A DNA stretch of 20,667 nucleotides from Desulfobacterales bacterium. GTDB taxonomy: Bacteria > Desulfobacterota > DSM-4660 > Desulfatiglandales > B25-G16. Location of the stretch: the NCBI GenBank assembly GCA_013375385.1, contig JABXJY010000020.1, positions 1 to 20,667 on the forward strand, in the 5' to 3' direction. This document shows positions 14,216-20,667 of the stretch, piece after piece; the stretch's first letter is position 1; each line of letters starts with the position of its first letter. The notes under the pieces are model-generated. The model was not told where the DNA came from. It did no database searches and saw nothing but the letters and a program-made list of their open reading frames with translations. Position numbers and translations under genes: made by a program.

Positions 14216-14545
14216 TTATTTGTCTAAGATCTCTCCACACTTCTTGCAAAACCTGACCTTATTGCCATCCTCAAGCACCTTCTTGCCCACCCTTGTTGCC
14301 TCAGCACATTTCCCACACACAAGTATCAGATTAGATATATGAATTGGGGCCTCTTTTTCGATAATTCCTCCCTTAGCGGCTTTACCTCCAGGTCTTGTAT
14401 GCCTTTTTACAATATTTAGTTTTTCTACTATGGCCTTTTCTTCTTTGGTAATCATCTTCAAGACCGTGCCGATCTTTCCTTTTTCCTTTCCGGCGATTAC
14501 CATTACCTTATCGTCCTTTCTTATGTGAAGCTTCTTCTTGGCCAT
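14216..14545 (-). CDS. rplX: 50S ribosomal protein L24
   Basis: L24 is an early assembly protein near the exit tunnel. The 109-residue product has the KOW motif (DKVMVIAGKEKGKIGTVLK) and GGIIEKEAPIHISNL. The C-terminal part carries two CxxC pairs (Cys77/80 and Cys100/103), which form the zinc-ribbon-like ending found in many bacterial L24 proteins. It starts with ATG, 17 bases after rplN. Confidence 0.97.
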   Translation of the reverse strand: MAKKKLHIRKDDKVMVIAGKEKGKIGTVLKMITKEEKAIVEKLNIVKRHTRPGGKAAKGGIIEKEAPIHISNLILVCGKCAEATRVGKKVLEDGNKVRFCKKCGEILDK

Positions 14546-14562
14546 AATGGATAATCTTGCAG

Positions 14563-14931
14563 TTAAAGTACCTCGGGGGCAAGAGATATAATTTTCATAA
14601 ATCTTTTTGACCTCAGCTCCCTGGCGACAGGGCCGAATATTCGTGTTCCAACCGGTTCATTTTGTTGATTGATCAATACGGCTGAGTTATCATCGAATTT
14701 CAGATATGAGCCATCATCCCGCCTAATCTCCTTAACTGTCCTGACTATAACTGCCCTCAAAACATCACCCTTTCTTACCTTGCTATTAGGCAAAGACTCT
14801 CTAACAGATACCACAACAACATCTCCCACCCTTGCGTATTTTCTCCTTGTCCCACCAAGCACCTTTATGCAGTATAGTTTCTTGGCACCTGAATTATCTG
14901 CTACATTTAATATTGTCTCAGCCTGTATCAT
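14563..14931 (-). CDS. rplN: 50S ribosomal protein L14
   Basis: L14 lies at the subunit interface and forms bridge B8. The 122 residues begin MIQAETILNVADNSGAKKL and include ARVGDVVVVSVRE and RIFGPVARELR. A frame 15 codons longer, from 14976, adds sequence not found in the family. The ATG at 14931 has no good Shine-Dalgarno site and is preceded by a short palindrome (14934-14948). A gap of 67 bases separates it from rpsQ. Confidence 0.97.
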   Translation of the reverse strand: MIQAETILNVADNSGAKKLYCIKVLGGTRRKYARVGDVVVVSVRESLPNSKVRKGDVLRAVIVRTVKEIRRDDGSYLKFDDNSAVLINQQNEPVGTRIFGPVARELRSKRFMKIISLAPEVL

Positions 14932-14933
14932 GG

Positions 14934-14948
14934 TAATACTTCGTATTA
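14934..14948 (-). promoter_or_regulatory. Palindrome directly upstream of the rplN start
   Basis: On the minus strand TAATAC-GAA-GTATTA forms a 6-bp stem with a three-base loop, ending two bases before the rplN ATG. It occupies the place where the ribosome binding site should be. It may be a chance AT-rich dyad. Confidence 0.3.
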
Positions 14949-14998
14949 GCAAAATATCTGTTAAATAAAATACCATCAGAAATTGAGATCTAGCTTCA

Positions 14999-15247
14999 TT
15001 AATCCAGAATTTCTAATACCCTCCATCTCTTCAACTTGCTTAGTGGGCGACTTTCGATTATTCTAATTTTATCACCTATCTGACATCTGTTATGGGGATC
15101 ATGTACCATGTATTGTGCCCGGTACCTCATGTACTTTTTATGTTTCTTATGCTTGGCCAATCTTTCAACCAACACCTTTACGGTCTTATCCATCTTGTTA
15201 TTTAAAACAACGCCAGTCATCTCTTTTCTTTTACCACCTCTCTCCAT
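14999..15247 (-). CDS. rpsQ: 30S ribosomal protein S17
   Basis: S17 is an early 16S rRNA-binding protein with an OB fold. From the ATG at 15247 the product has 82 residues and starts MERGGKRKEMTGVVLNNKMD, matching the usual MxxRGxRK...GVV.. KMDKTV pattern. A longer frame from 15277 overlaps rpmC and adds non-family residues. The ATG is one base after the rpmC stop, so coupled translation is likely, given that no ribosome site is near. Confidence 0.95.
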   Translation of the reverse strand: MERGGKRKEMTGVVLNNKMDKTVKVLVERLAKHKKHKKYMRYRAQYMVHDPHNRCQIGDKIRIIESRPLSKLKRWRVLEILD

Positions 15248-15248
15248 G

Positions 15249-15458
15249 CTATGCACCAGCTTTACTGCCTCCGGCATCCCTCTCTTTCAACAAAGTCTTG
15301 ATGCGGGCAATGTCCCGTTTTGTCTTCTTAATAACAGTATGATTACTTAACCGGCCTGTCGCCATCTGGAATCGAAGGTTAAACAACTCCCGTGCTAACT
15401 CCCCTTCACGGTCCACCAATTCCTGGATACTCAATTCCCGTAAATCCCCTGTCTTCAT
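15249..15458 (-). CDS. rpmC: 50S ribosomal protein L29
   Basis: L29 sits beside the exit tunnel and forms part of the docking site for SRP and trigger factor. The 69-residue helical-hairpin protein reads ELSIQELVDREGELARELFN and then LRFQMATGRLSNHTVIKKTK, the family signature. It is four bases after rplP. Confidence 0.97.
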   Translation of the reverse strand: MKTGDLRELSIQELVDREGELARELFNLRFQMATGRLSNHTVIKKTKRDIARIKTLLKERDAGGSKAGA

Positions 15459-15462
15459 CGTT

Positions 15463-15873
15463 TCAGAAACTCCTGCTTAGAAACTTAGTAGCAAAGGGTA
15501 ATTTGTGACCAGCGAGCCTAAAGGCCTCTTGAGCTACCCTCTTATCTACACCTTCAATCTCGTATAAAATCCTGCCGGGTCTTATTACTGCTACCCAGCC
15601 TTCGAAATTACCCTTGCCCTTCCCCATCCTTGTTTCAGCAGGCTTCTTTGTTCTCGGCTTGTCTGGAAAAACCCGTATCCATATCTTACCACCCTTCTTG
15701 GCATGTCTTGTTATTGCTATCCTTGCAGCCTCTATCTGTCTGGCAGACATAAAACCACACTCTGTTGCCTGGAGGCCGAAATCACCAAATTCAAGGTCCG
15801 AACCCCTATAGGCCTTCCCTCTCATTCGTCCCTTTTGCACCACTCTATGTTTAACCTTTCTTGGGCTTAACAT
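15463..15873 (-). CDS. rplP: 50S ribosomal protein L16
   Basis: L16 organises the A-site side of the peptidyl transferase centre. The 136 residues begin MLSPRKVKHRVVQKGRMRGK and include RQIEAARIAITRHAKKGGKI, FPDKPRTKKPAETRMGKGKG and EAFRLAGHKLPFATKF. Length and motifs are standard. Confidence 0.98.
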   Translation of the reverse strand: MLSPRKVKHRVVQKGRMRGKAYRGSDLEFGDFGLQATECGFMSARQIEAARIAITRHAKKGGKIWIRVFPDKPRTKKPAETRMGKGKGNFEGWVAVIRPGRILYEIEGVDKRVAQEAFRLAGHKLPFATKFLSRSF

Positions 15874-15885
15874 GCCATCCCCTTT

Positions 15886-16524
15886 CTATTCCCCTTTATT
15901 GGGCCAAATCTCACCTCTAAAGATGGTTACCTTTACTCCTATTGCCCCATAAGTTGTAAAGGCATCGGTGAACCCATAGTCTATATCTGCCCTGAGGGTG
16001 TGCAGTGGTACCCTACCCTCCCTGTACCATTCTCTCCTTGCCATCTCTGCACCACCCAGCCTGCCACTACAGGAAATCTTTATGCCCTTAGCACCAAATC
16101 TCATGGCCGAATTAACGGCCTTCTTCATGGCCCTGCGAAAGGCCACCCTCCGAACCAGTTGTATAGCTATATTCTCTGCGACCAATTGGGCTTCCAATTC
16201 CGGCCTTCTTACCTCTTTAATATCAATAAAAACCTCCCGTTTAATCTTGCTCTCGATCTCCTTCTTGAGATTTTCTATCTCTGCCCCTCTCTTACCTATT
16301 ATAATCCCCGGTCTCGATGTATAGATCCTGAGCCTTACCTTGTTAGCAGCTCTCTCAATCTCTATCTGAGACACACTGGCCTGATAAAGCCGCTTCTTCA
16401 GAAATCTCCGAATCTCATTGTCTTCTATGACAAGTGATGCAAACTCGGAACCAGCAAACCACCTGCTATTCCAGGTCCTATTAATGCCTAATCTCAAACC
16501 TATTGGATGTACCTTTTGGCCCAC
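15886..16524 (-). CDS. rpsC: 30S ribosomal protein S3
   Basis: S3 lines the mRNA entry channel and helps unwind mRNA. The GTG at 16524 gives MGQKVHPIGLRLGINRTW, the family start, five bases after AAGGAGG; a TTG one codon upstream is only two bases from that site. The 212-residue product has the KH domain (RPGIIIGKRGAEIENLKKEI) and the C-terminal S3 domain (GCSGRLGGAEMAR-like, seen here as SCSGRLGGAEMARREWYREG). A 108-base spacer separates it from rplV. Confidence 0.97.
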   Translation of the reverse strand: MGQKVHPIGLRLGINRTWNSRWFAGSEFASLVIEDNEIRRFLKKRLYQASVSQIEIERAANKVRLRIYTSRPGIIIGKRGAEIENLKKEIESKIKREVFIDIKEVRRPELEAQLVAENIAIQLVRRVAFRRAMKKAVNSAMRFGAKGIKISCSGRLGGAEMARREWYREGRVPLHTLRADIDYGFTDAFTTYGAIGVKVTIFRGEIWPNKGE

Positions 16525-16632
16525 CAAAGCCTCCTTCTAACCTGTTGAGTTCAAAGTCAAAAGCCATAAGTTGTAATCGGCAAATTCAGACACTTTAGTT
16601 CACTTTACGGACTTTGGGCTCTTTTTACAGGG
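16525..16632. repeat. Repeat-like spacer between rplV and rpsC
   Basis: Three consecutive related ten-base words CACTTTAGTT, CACTTTACGG and ACTTTGGGCT occupy 16591-16620. They resemble the ACTTTGGGCACTT and GGCACTTT words of the 7762-8066 spacer. rplV and rpsC usually overlap or nearly touch, so this stretch looks like added non-coding sequence. The rpsC Shine-Dalgarno site lies at its left end. Confidence 0.6.
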
Positions 16633-16974
16633 CTATCTCTCATCAAGGATGACCGTCAGGTGACTGGATCTCCTTCTTATCCTTGTCGCCCTGCCCATAG
16701 CCCTTGGCCTGAATCGTTTTAACGTTGGTCCTTCATCAGCAAATACATACTTTATAAACAAGTTATCAACATCAGTATCAGGATATTGGCTGGCATTGGC
16801 AACAGCAGAATTGATTAACTTACGTAGAATGGGAGCCCCTCTTTGTGGAGCGAATGCCAATAGATTGAGTGCCTCTTGAACCCCTTTCCCCCTTATCTCT
16901 CTCATAAGTAATCTCATCTTCCTTGGAGATACTCGTATATATTTTCCAATAGCCTTAACTTCCATCTCTAACAT
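16633..16974 (-). CDS. rplV: 50S ribosomal protein L22
   Basis: L22 has a globular domain on the large-subunit surface and a beta-hairpin that lines the exit tunnel (macrolide region). The 113 residues contain KYIRVSPRKMRLLMREIRGK and the hairpin region FADEGPTLKRFRPRAMGRAT. An ATG three codons after the given start is also possible. Confidence 0.97.
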   Translation of the reverse strand: MLEMEVKAIGKYIRVSPRKMRLLMREIRGKGVQEALNLLAFAPQRGAPILRKLINSAVANASQYPDTDVDNLFIKYVFADEGPTLKRFRPRAMGRATRIRRRSSHLTVILDER

Positions 16975-17063
16975 GAACCCTGAATAACTTTGTCTCTATT
17001 TGGAGACAGTCTATTGATAGTTGTCAGTTGTGTGTTGACCACTTACTACGGACCACCGACAAT
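16975..17063. repeat. Dispersed spacer repeat between rpsS and rplV
   Basis: TTGATAGTTGTCAGT at 17014-17028 is identical to the copy at 6025-6039 upstream of pyrB. The following TTGTGTGTTGACC and GGACCACCGACAATC words continue the degenerate pattern of that copy. A separate small hairpin, TGTCTC/GAGACA, lies at 16991-17008 with a six-base loop. No coding potential is seen. Confidence 0.7.
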
Positions 17064-17357
17064 CTATTTTTTCTTCCCTTTCAAACGTGACTTCTTATCT
17101 CCTCCGGAATGGCTGAAGAATATTTTGGTTGGCGAAAATTCACCCAATTTCTGCCCTACCATATCTTCGGTGACAAATACCGGAACGAATTTCTTTCCAT
17201 TATGCACAGCAAAAGTCAGACCAATAAACTCTGGTATTATAGTAGACCGTCGAGACCATGTCTTGATAACCTGATGGGTGTTCTCCTCCCTGGCCCTCTT
17301 TACTTTTTTCATTAAACTCTCATCCACAAAAGGTCCCTTCTTTACTGAGCGTGGCAA
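17064..17357 (-). CDS. rpsS: 30S ribosomal protein S19
   Basis: S19 lies in the head of the small subunit with S13. The 97 residues begin MPRSVKKGPFVDESLMKKV and include TWSRRSTIIPEFIGLTFAVH, then GQKLGEFSPTK. The start codon is TTG with AGGAG six bases upstream. The C-terminal tail is lysine-rich. Confidence 0.97.
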   Translation of the reverse strand: MPRSVKKGPFVDESLMKKVKRAREENTHQVIKTWSRRSTIIPEFIGLTFAVHNGKKFVPVFVTEDMVGQKLGEFSPTKIFFSHSGGDKKSRLKGKKK

Positions 17358-17371
17358 AACTTTCTCCTCTC

Positions 17372-18193
17372 CTATTTCCTTCTCTTAATAATCAATTTGT
17401 CGCTTATTCTGTTGCGCCTTGTTCTAAAACCCTTAGTGGGAACACCCCAAGGTGTAACTGGATGCCTGCCCCCCGATGATTTCCCTTCACCACCTCCGAG
17501 TGGATGATCAACCGGGTTCATAGCCACACCTCTTACGTGTGGCCTTCTTCCAGACCAACAGCCTCTCCCCGCCTTACCGAGGGAAATATTTTCATGATCC
17601 AGATTTCCTATCTCCCCAATGGTGGCCCGGCAATCCGATAAGATCATTCTTACCTCACCTGAGGCGAGCTTTAGCTGCGCGTACTTCCCTTCCTTAGCCA
17701 TCAATTGGGCATATCCCCCCGCACTTCTTGCTAGCTGCCCACCATGACCCACATGCAGCTCTATGTTGTGTATATGCGTACCTATGGGAATATTGCGTAA
17801 AGGCATACTATTGCCTATCTTGATCTCCACATCCGCTCCAGATTCTACCCTATCACCAACATATAATCTATCTGGAGCCAATATATAAGACTTCTCTCCA
17901 TCCAAATAGTGAAGGAGGGCGATCCTCGCCGACCTGTTAGGGTCGTATTCTATAGAGGCGACGGTAGCCGGAATACCATCTTTTCGCCTTTTAAAATCAA
18001 CGACCCTATATCTCCTCTTGTGTGCTCCTCCTCTATACCTGACGGTTATCCGGCCAGCAAAATTCCTGCCGCCAGACCTCTTTATCGGCTTCAATAGATT
18101 CTTCTCCGGCCTACTGCGTGTAATCTCTTCAAATGTCGATACCGTCTGAAACCGCCTTCCAGGTGAGGTTGGATTATTCTTCTTGAGTGCCAT
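17372..18193 (-). CDS. rplB: 50S ribosomal protein L2
   Basis: L2 is required for subunit association and peptidyl transfer. The 273 residues contain GRNFAGRITVRYRGGAHKRR, EYDPNRSARIALL and the highly conserved C-terminal MNPVDHPLGGGEGKSSGG, which includes the histidine implicated in peptidyl transfer. Length is standard. It lies 11 bases after rplW. Confidence 0.98.
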   Translation of the reverse strand: MALKKNNPTSPGRRFQTVSTFEEITRSRPEKNLLKPIKRSGGRNFAGRITVRYRGGAHKRRYRVVDFKRRKDGIPATVASIEYDPNRSARIALLHYLDGEKSYILAPDRLYVGDRVESGADVEIKIGNSMPLRNIPIGTHIHNIELHVGHGGQLARSAGGYAQLMAKEGKYAQLKLASGEVRMILSDCRATIGEIGNLDHENISLGKAGRGCWSGRRPHVRGVAMNPVDHPLGGGEGKSSGGRHPVTPWGVPTKGFRTRRNRISDKLIIKRRK

Positions 18194-18204
18194 CTGTTAC
18201 CCTC

Positions 18205-18492
18205 TTAGATACCTTCAAAGAATTCGATATTCTCACCTGGAGCAAGTCTTACGATCGCCTTTTTCCAGTCTGCCCTTCTTCCCACATTCCTTCCCACCCT
18301 GCGCTCCTTGCCCTTGACATTCATCACCCTTACGCTTACAACCTTAACCTTGAATATGTTCTCAATAGCGTTCCTCACCAATATCTTGTTAGCGCGTCTG
18401 TCCACCTCGAATGCAAGTTGGTTTGATTGCTCCTTTTGTTTCGTACCCTTCTCTGTTACCAGAGGCCTTTTGATTATCTGGTAAAGATCCAT
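18205..18492 (-). CDS. rplW: 50S ribosomal protein L23
   Basis: L23 is at the exit tunnel and is the docking site for trigger factor and SRP. The ATG at 18492 overlaps the rplD stop (TGATG) and gives a 95-residue protein beginning MDLYQIIKRPLVTEKGTK. A GTG one codon upstream is possible. The conserved FEVDRRANKILVRNAIENIF and VNVKGKERR-like loop (VMNVKGKERRVGR) are present. Confidence 0.96.
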   Translation of the reverse strand: MDLYQIIKRPLVTEKGTKQKEQSNQLAFEVDRRANKILVRNAIENIFKVKVVSVRVMNVKGKERRVGRNVGRRADWKKAIVRLAPGENIEFFEGI

Positions 18493-19115
18493 CACTTCCC
18501 AAGGGCCTCCTCGACTATCCCCAAGGCAGGTTCAACAAATAAGAGATATTTATGACTCAGGATATCATATACGTTTAGTCCTTCAGCTCTTAGGAGTTTA
18601 ACGCTTTTAATGTTTCTAGAAGATTTTTCAAGGTTCTCATCTGGCTTTTCCGTAACGATGAGAACATTATCCAAATCAAAGTTCTCCAAAATCTCAAGGA
18701 ATTTCTTGGTCTTTAGCTCCTCAAGATGAAAGTCATCAACTACAATGAGTTGACCTGTTTTGAATTTGTCGGCCAAAGCCATCCTTAGGGCTGCCTTTCT
18801 TACCTTCTTATTAATCTTAAATGAATAATCCCTTGGCATAGGTCCAAAAGCTACGCCACCACCCCTCCTCAAAGGCGAAGATGCCGCTCCTACCCTGGCC
18901 CTGCCCGTCCCTTTTTGCCGCCATAGCTTTCTACTGCTCGCCCTTATCTCGGATCTATTCTTGGTCGAGGCACTACCAGAACGAGAACCGGCCAACTGAC
19001 CCCTTGCCACCTGATGAAGTATATCTTCTCTGATAGAAACAGTGAAGATCTCATCCCTTATGTCTCGCTCAAGAATTTTCTCACCCTTTAGGTTATATAC
19101 GTCTATAAGGGCCAT
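18492..19115 (-). CDS. rplD: 50S ribosomal protein L4
   Basis: L4 reaches into the exit tunnel with a long loop and, in E. coli, represses the S10 operon. From the ATG at 19115 the product has 207 residues and begins MALIDVYNLKGEKILERDI. The loop region WRQKGTGRARVGAASSPLRR is typical. A frame from 19151 adds 12 residues that overlap rplC and come from the repeat-like junction, so I rejected that start. The ribosome site is weak (AAGGTG about 12 bases upstream). Confidence 0.96.
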   Translation of the reverse strand: MALIDVYNLKGEKILERDIRDEIFTVSIREDILHQVARGQLAGSRSGSASTKNRSEIRASSRKLWRQKGTGRARVGAASSPLRRGGGVAFGPMPRDYSFKINKKVRKAALRMALADKFKTGQLIVVDDFHLEELKTKKFLEILENFDLDNVLIVTEKPDENLEKSSRNIKSVKLLRAEGLNVYDILSHKYLLFVEPALGIVEEALGK

Positions 19116-19165
19116 TTGTCGCTTAGCACCTTTGCATCTTTCATTTTGCACTTTGCCATTTCTGA
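19116..19165. repeat. Repeat-like words at the rplC-rplD junction
   Basis: On the minus strand the junction reads as a string of related words, GGCAAAGTGCAAAATGAAA followed by GATGCAAAGGTGC. It covers the last codons of rplC (QKWQSAK, beyond the normal family ending near NSQK) and the rplD ribosome site region. The pattern looks like a short degenerate GCAAARTG repeat that has run into the rplC 3' end. Confidence 0.45.
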
Positions 19166-19785
19166 CTGTTTATCTTTACCTCTAACAGAGCCCCTCTACT
19201 GCCAGGAACTGCACCTTTGACTAGGATTAAGTTCTTTTCCTTGACTACATCAACCACCCTTAGATTCTTAACGGTCACTTTTTTGTTACCCATTCTGCCA
19301 GGAAGCTTCGTCCCTTTCATTACCCTGCTTGGAGTAGCGCTGGCACCAATTGAACCAGGAACCTTGTGAGAGCGGCAACCGTGACTTGTATCTCCTCCAC
19401 TAAAACCCCATCTCTTGACAACCCCGGTAAAACCCCTTCCTTTGCTAATACCTCTTATTGTTACCAGATCTCCAACATTAAACAGCTCATTATTAATCTC
19501 TTGTCCAAGCTCAAATGAATCAACGTCATCTACTCTTATCTCCCTCAAGAACGCAAATCCACCCTTCCCTGCTGCCTTAAAACAACCTAATAGTGGCTTA
19601 TTGAGTCGTTTGTCTTTCTTTGGCTGAAAGCCTATCTGAATGGCATTATATCCCTCTTTCTCGATCCTTTTGATCTGAATTATATAACACGGGCCAACCT
19701 CCAGCACAGAGACAGGTACACTTTCCCCACTCTCATGAAAAACACGTGTCATACCAATCTTCTTTCCCAAAATACCCCTGGCCAT
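19141..19785 (-). CDS. rplC: 50S ribosomal protein L3
   Basis: L3 is one of the first proteins to bind 23S rRNA and reaches to the peptidyl transferase centre. The 214 residues begin MARGILGKKIGMTRVF and include RGISKGRGFTGVVKRWGFSG, SHKVPGSIGASATPSRVMKG and RMGNKKVTVKNLRVV. The last residues (WQSAK) look like an added tail from the junction repeat. The ATG follows AAGGGG. Confidence 0.97.
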   Translation of the reverse strand: MARGILGKKIGMTRVFHESGESVPVSVLEVGPCYIIQIKRIEKEGYNAIQIGFQPKKDKRLNKPLLGCFKAAGKGGFAFLREIRVDDVDSFELGQEINNELFNVGDLVTIRGISKGRGFTGVVKRWGFSGGDTSHGCRSHKVPGSIGASATPSRVMKGTKLPGRMGNKKVTVKNLRVVDVVKEKNLILVKGAVPGSRGALLEVKINSQKWQSAK

Positions 19786-19934
19786 CTTCCCCTTTTCCCC
19801 TAGATGTCTACACGACCAAATACTTCAAAATCTATGTCAAGCTTTATCAAACTGCCTCTGTGAGATAGGTAGTTTCTTGTGCCTGCTGGATCAAAACTCT
19901 CTGGGCTCTATGAACTCAATAAACCGAGAAGACC
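19786..19934. other. 149-base spacer between rpsJ and rplC
   Basis: These two genes normally lie within a few tens of bases. The sequence is non-coding; on the minus strand it holds words such as TTTATTGAGTTCATAGAGCC and a lone TTGACA near 19848. I found no matching -10 box at a proper distance and no terminator hairpin. It is probably another inserted spacer, although an L4-type leader cannot be excluded by eye. Confidence 0.45.
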
Positions 19935-20243
19935 CTAGAGCTTTATCTCTACATCTACACCGGCGGCAAGATCCAATTTCATAAGGGCATCCACTGTCTG
20001 CTGAGAAGGCTCCAAGATATCTATCAATCTCTTATGGGTCCTTATCTCAAACTGCTCTCTCGATTTCTTATCGACGTGAGGCGACCGCAAGACACAGTAT
20101 TTATTAATCTCCGTTGGAAGTGGTATTGGACCGGCAATCTTTGCTCCAGTTCCCCTGGCGGTATCCACAATCTCCGAGACAGATTGATCCAAGAGTTTAT
20201 GATCGTAGGCCTTAAGGCGAATCCGGATCTTCTGATTATTCAT
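19935..20243 (-). CDS. rpsJ: 30S ribosomal protein S10
   Basis: S10 is in the head of the small subunit and, as NusE, also takes part in transcription antitermination with NusB and NusG. The 102 residues begin MNNQKIRIRLKAYDHKLLDQS and include GPIPLPTEINKYCVLRSPHVD-like and SREQFEIRTHKRLIDI sequences. It follows tuf after 15 bases, as in many bacteria with a str-S10 fusion. Confidence 0.98.
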   Translation of the reverse strand: MNNQKIRIRLKAYDHKLLDQSVSEIVDTARGTGAKIAGPIPLPTEINKYCVLRSPHVDKKSREQFEIRTHKRLIDILEPSQQTVDALMKLDLAAGVDVEIKL

Positions 20244-20258
20244 AGTGGCTTCCGTCTC

Positions 20259-20667
20259 CTATTCTACAATATCACTTATTACTCCGGCACCAACTGTCTT
20301 GCCACCTTCCCGGATAGCAAAGCGGAGTTCCTTTTCCATGGCTATTGGGGTTATCAGGTGTATCTCCAGGGAGACATTATCACCAGGCATAACCATCTCT
20401 ACTCCCTCTGGCAAGGTGACTACACCAGTGACATCTGTTGTCCGGAAGTAGAATTGAGGCCGGTAGCCATTGAAAAACGGTGTATGTCTGCCTCCCTCTT
20501 CCTTGGTCAGGATATAGGTCTCTGCCTTGAATCTGGTGTGGGGGGTTATAGAGCCAGGCCTTGCTACAACCTGTCCCCTTTCAACCTCCTCTCTCTTGAT
20601 GCCCCTGAGAAGCACACCAATATTGTCACCTGCCCTGCCCTCATCAAGGACCTTCCTGAACATCTCA
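20259..20667 (-). CDS. tuf: Elongation factor Tu, C-terminal part (5' partial)
   Basis: The frame runs off the right edge of the window; about 136 of the roughly 397 residues are present, covering the end of domain II and all of domain III. Diagnostic stretches are AGDNIGVLLRGIKREEVERG, RPGSITPHTRFKAETYILTK, HTPFFNGYRPQFYFRTTDVTG and RFAIREGGKTVGAGVI. EF-Tu delivers aminoacyl-tRNA to the ribosome as a GTP complex. Its position shows that the str cluster probably continues to the right. Confidence 0.98.
   Translation of the reverse strand, partial: EMFRKVLDEGRAGDNIGVLLRGIKREEVERGQVVARPGSITPHTRFKAETYILTKEEGGRHTPFFNGYRPQFYFRTTDVTGVVTLPEGVEMVMPGDNVSLEIHLITPIAMEKELRFAIREGGKTVGAGVISDIVE

Overview
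The window is bacterial, of moderate GC, and nearly gene-filled. Its main content is one long minus-strand ribosomal protein locus of the S10-spc-alpha type. The type Z (zinc-ribbon) S14, the Geobacter-like pilin N-terminus, an NtrC-family sigma-54 activator and the style of the intergenic spacer repeats suggest a Desulfobacterota (former Deltaproteobacteria) or related lineage. This placement is inference; no marker phylogeny was possible.

Layout from left to right. At 1-1647 (+) lies the 3' part of a polytopic membrane protein with C-terminal TPR repeats, whose start is outside the window. It converges on a type IV prepilin gene (1708-2085, -). The 351-base region upstream of the pilin gene holds a near-consensus sigma-54 promoter and, about 130-150 bp further upstream, two palindromes whose centres are 20 bp apart. 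These look like binding sites for an enhancer-binding protein. The next gene upstream on the same strand encodes exactly such an activator (2437-3801). It overlaps the 3' end of pyrC, which in turn overlaps pyrB, so two pyrimidine-synthesis genes and the regulator form one tightly coupled unit.

A strong intrinsic terminator at 6096-6134 ends the ribosomal locus. In transcription order (right to left) that locus reads tuf (partial)-rpsJ-rplC-rplD-rplW-rplB-rpsS-rplV-rpsC-rplP-rpmC-rpsQ-rplN-rplX-rplE-rpsN-rpsH-rplF-rplR-rpsE-rplO-secY-rpmJ-rpsM-rpsK-rpsD-rpoA-rplQ. rpmD (L30) is missing from its usual place between rpsE and rplO, and no adk, map or infA lies between secY and rpmJ. Most junctions are a few bases, but several are widened by non-coding spacers of short degenerate repeats (AAAGTGCCYAAAG-like, TTGATAGTTGTCAGT-like, AATGTCAAA-like).

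I find no defence system, mobile element, CRISPR array or RNA gene. The most interesting signals are regulatory: the sigma-54/operator architecture before the pilin gene, five TTG start codons that all fall in 30S-subunit genes, the repeat families that invade an otherwise highly conserved operon, and the pilin's Geobacter-like pattern of aromatic residues.
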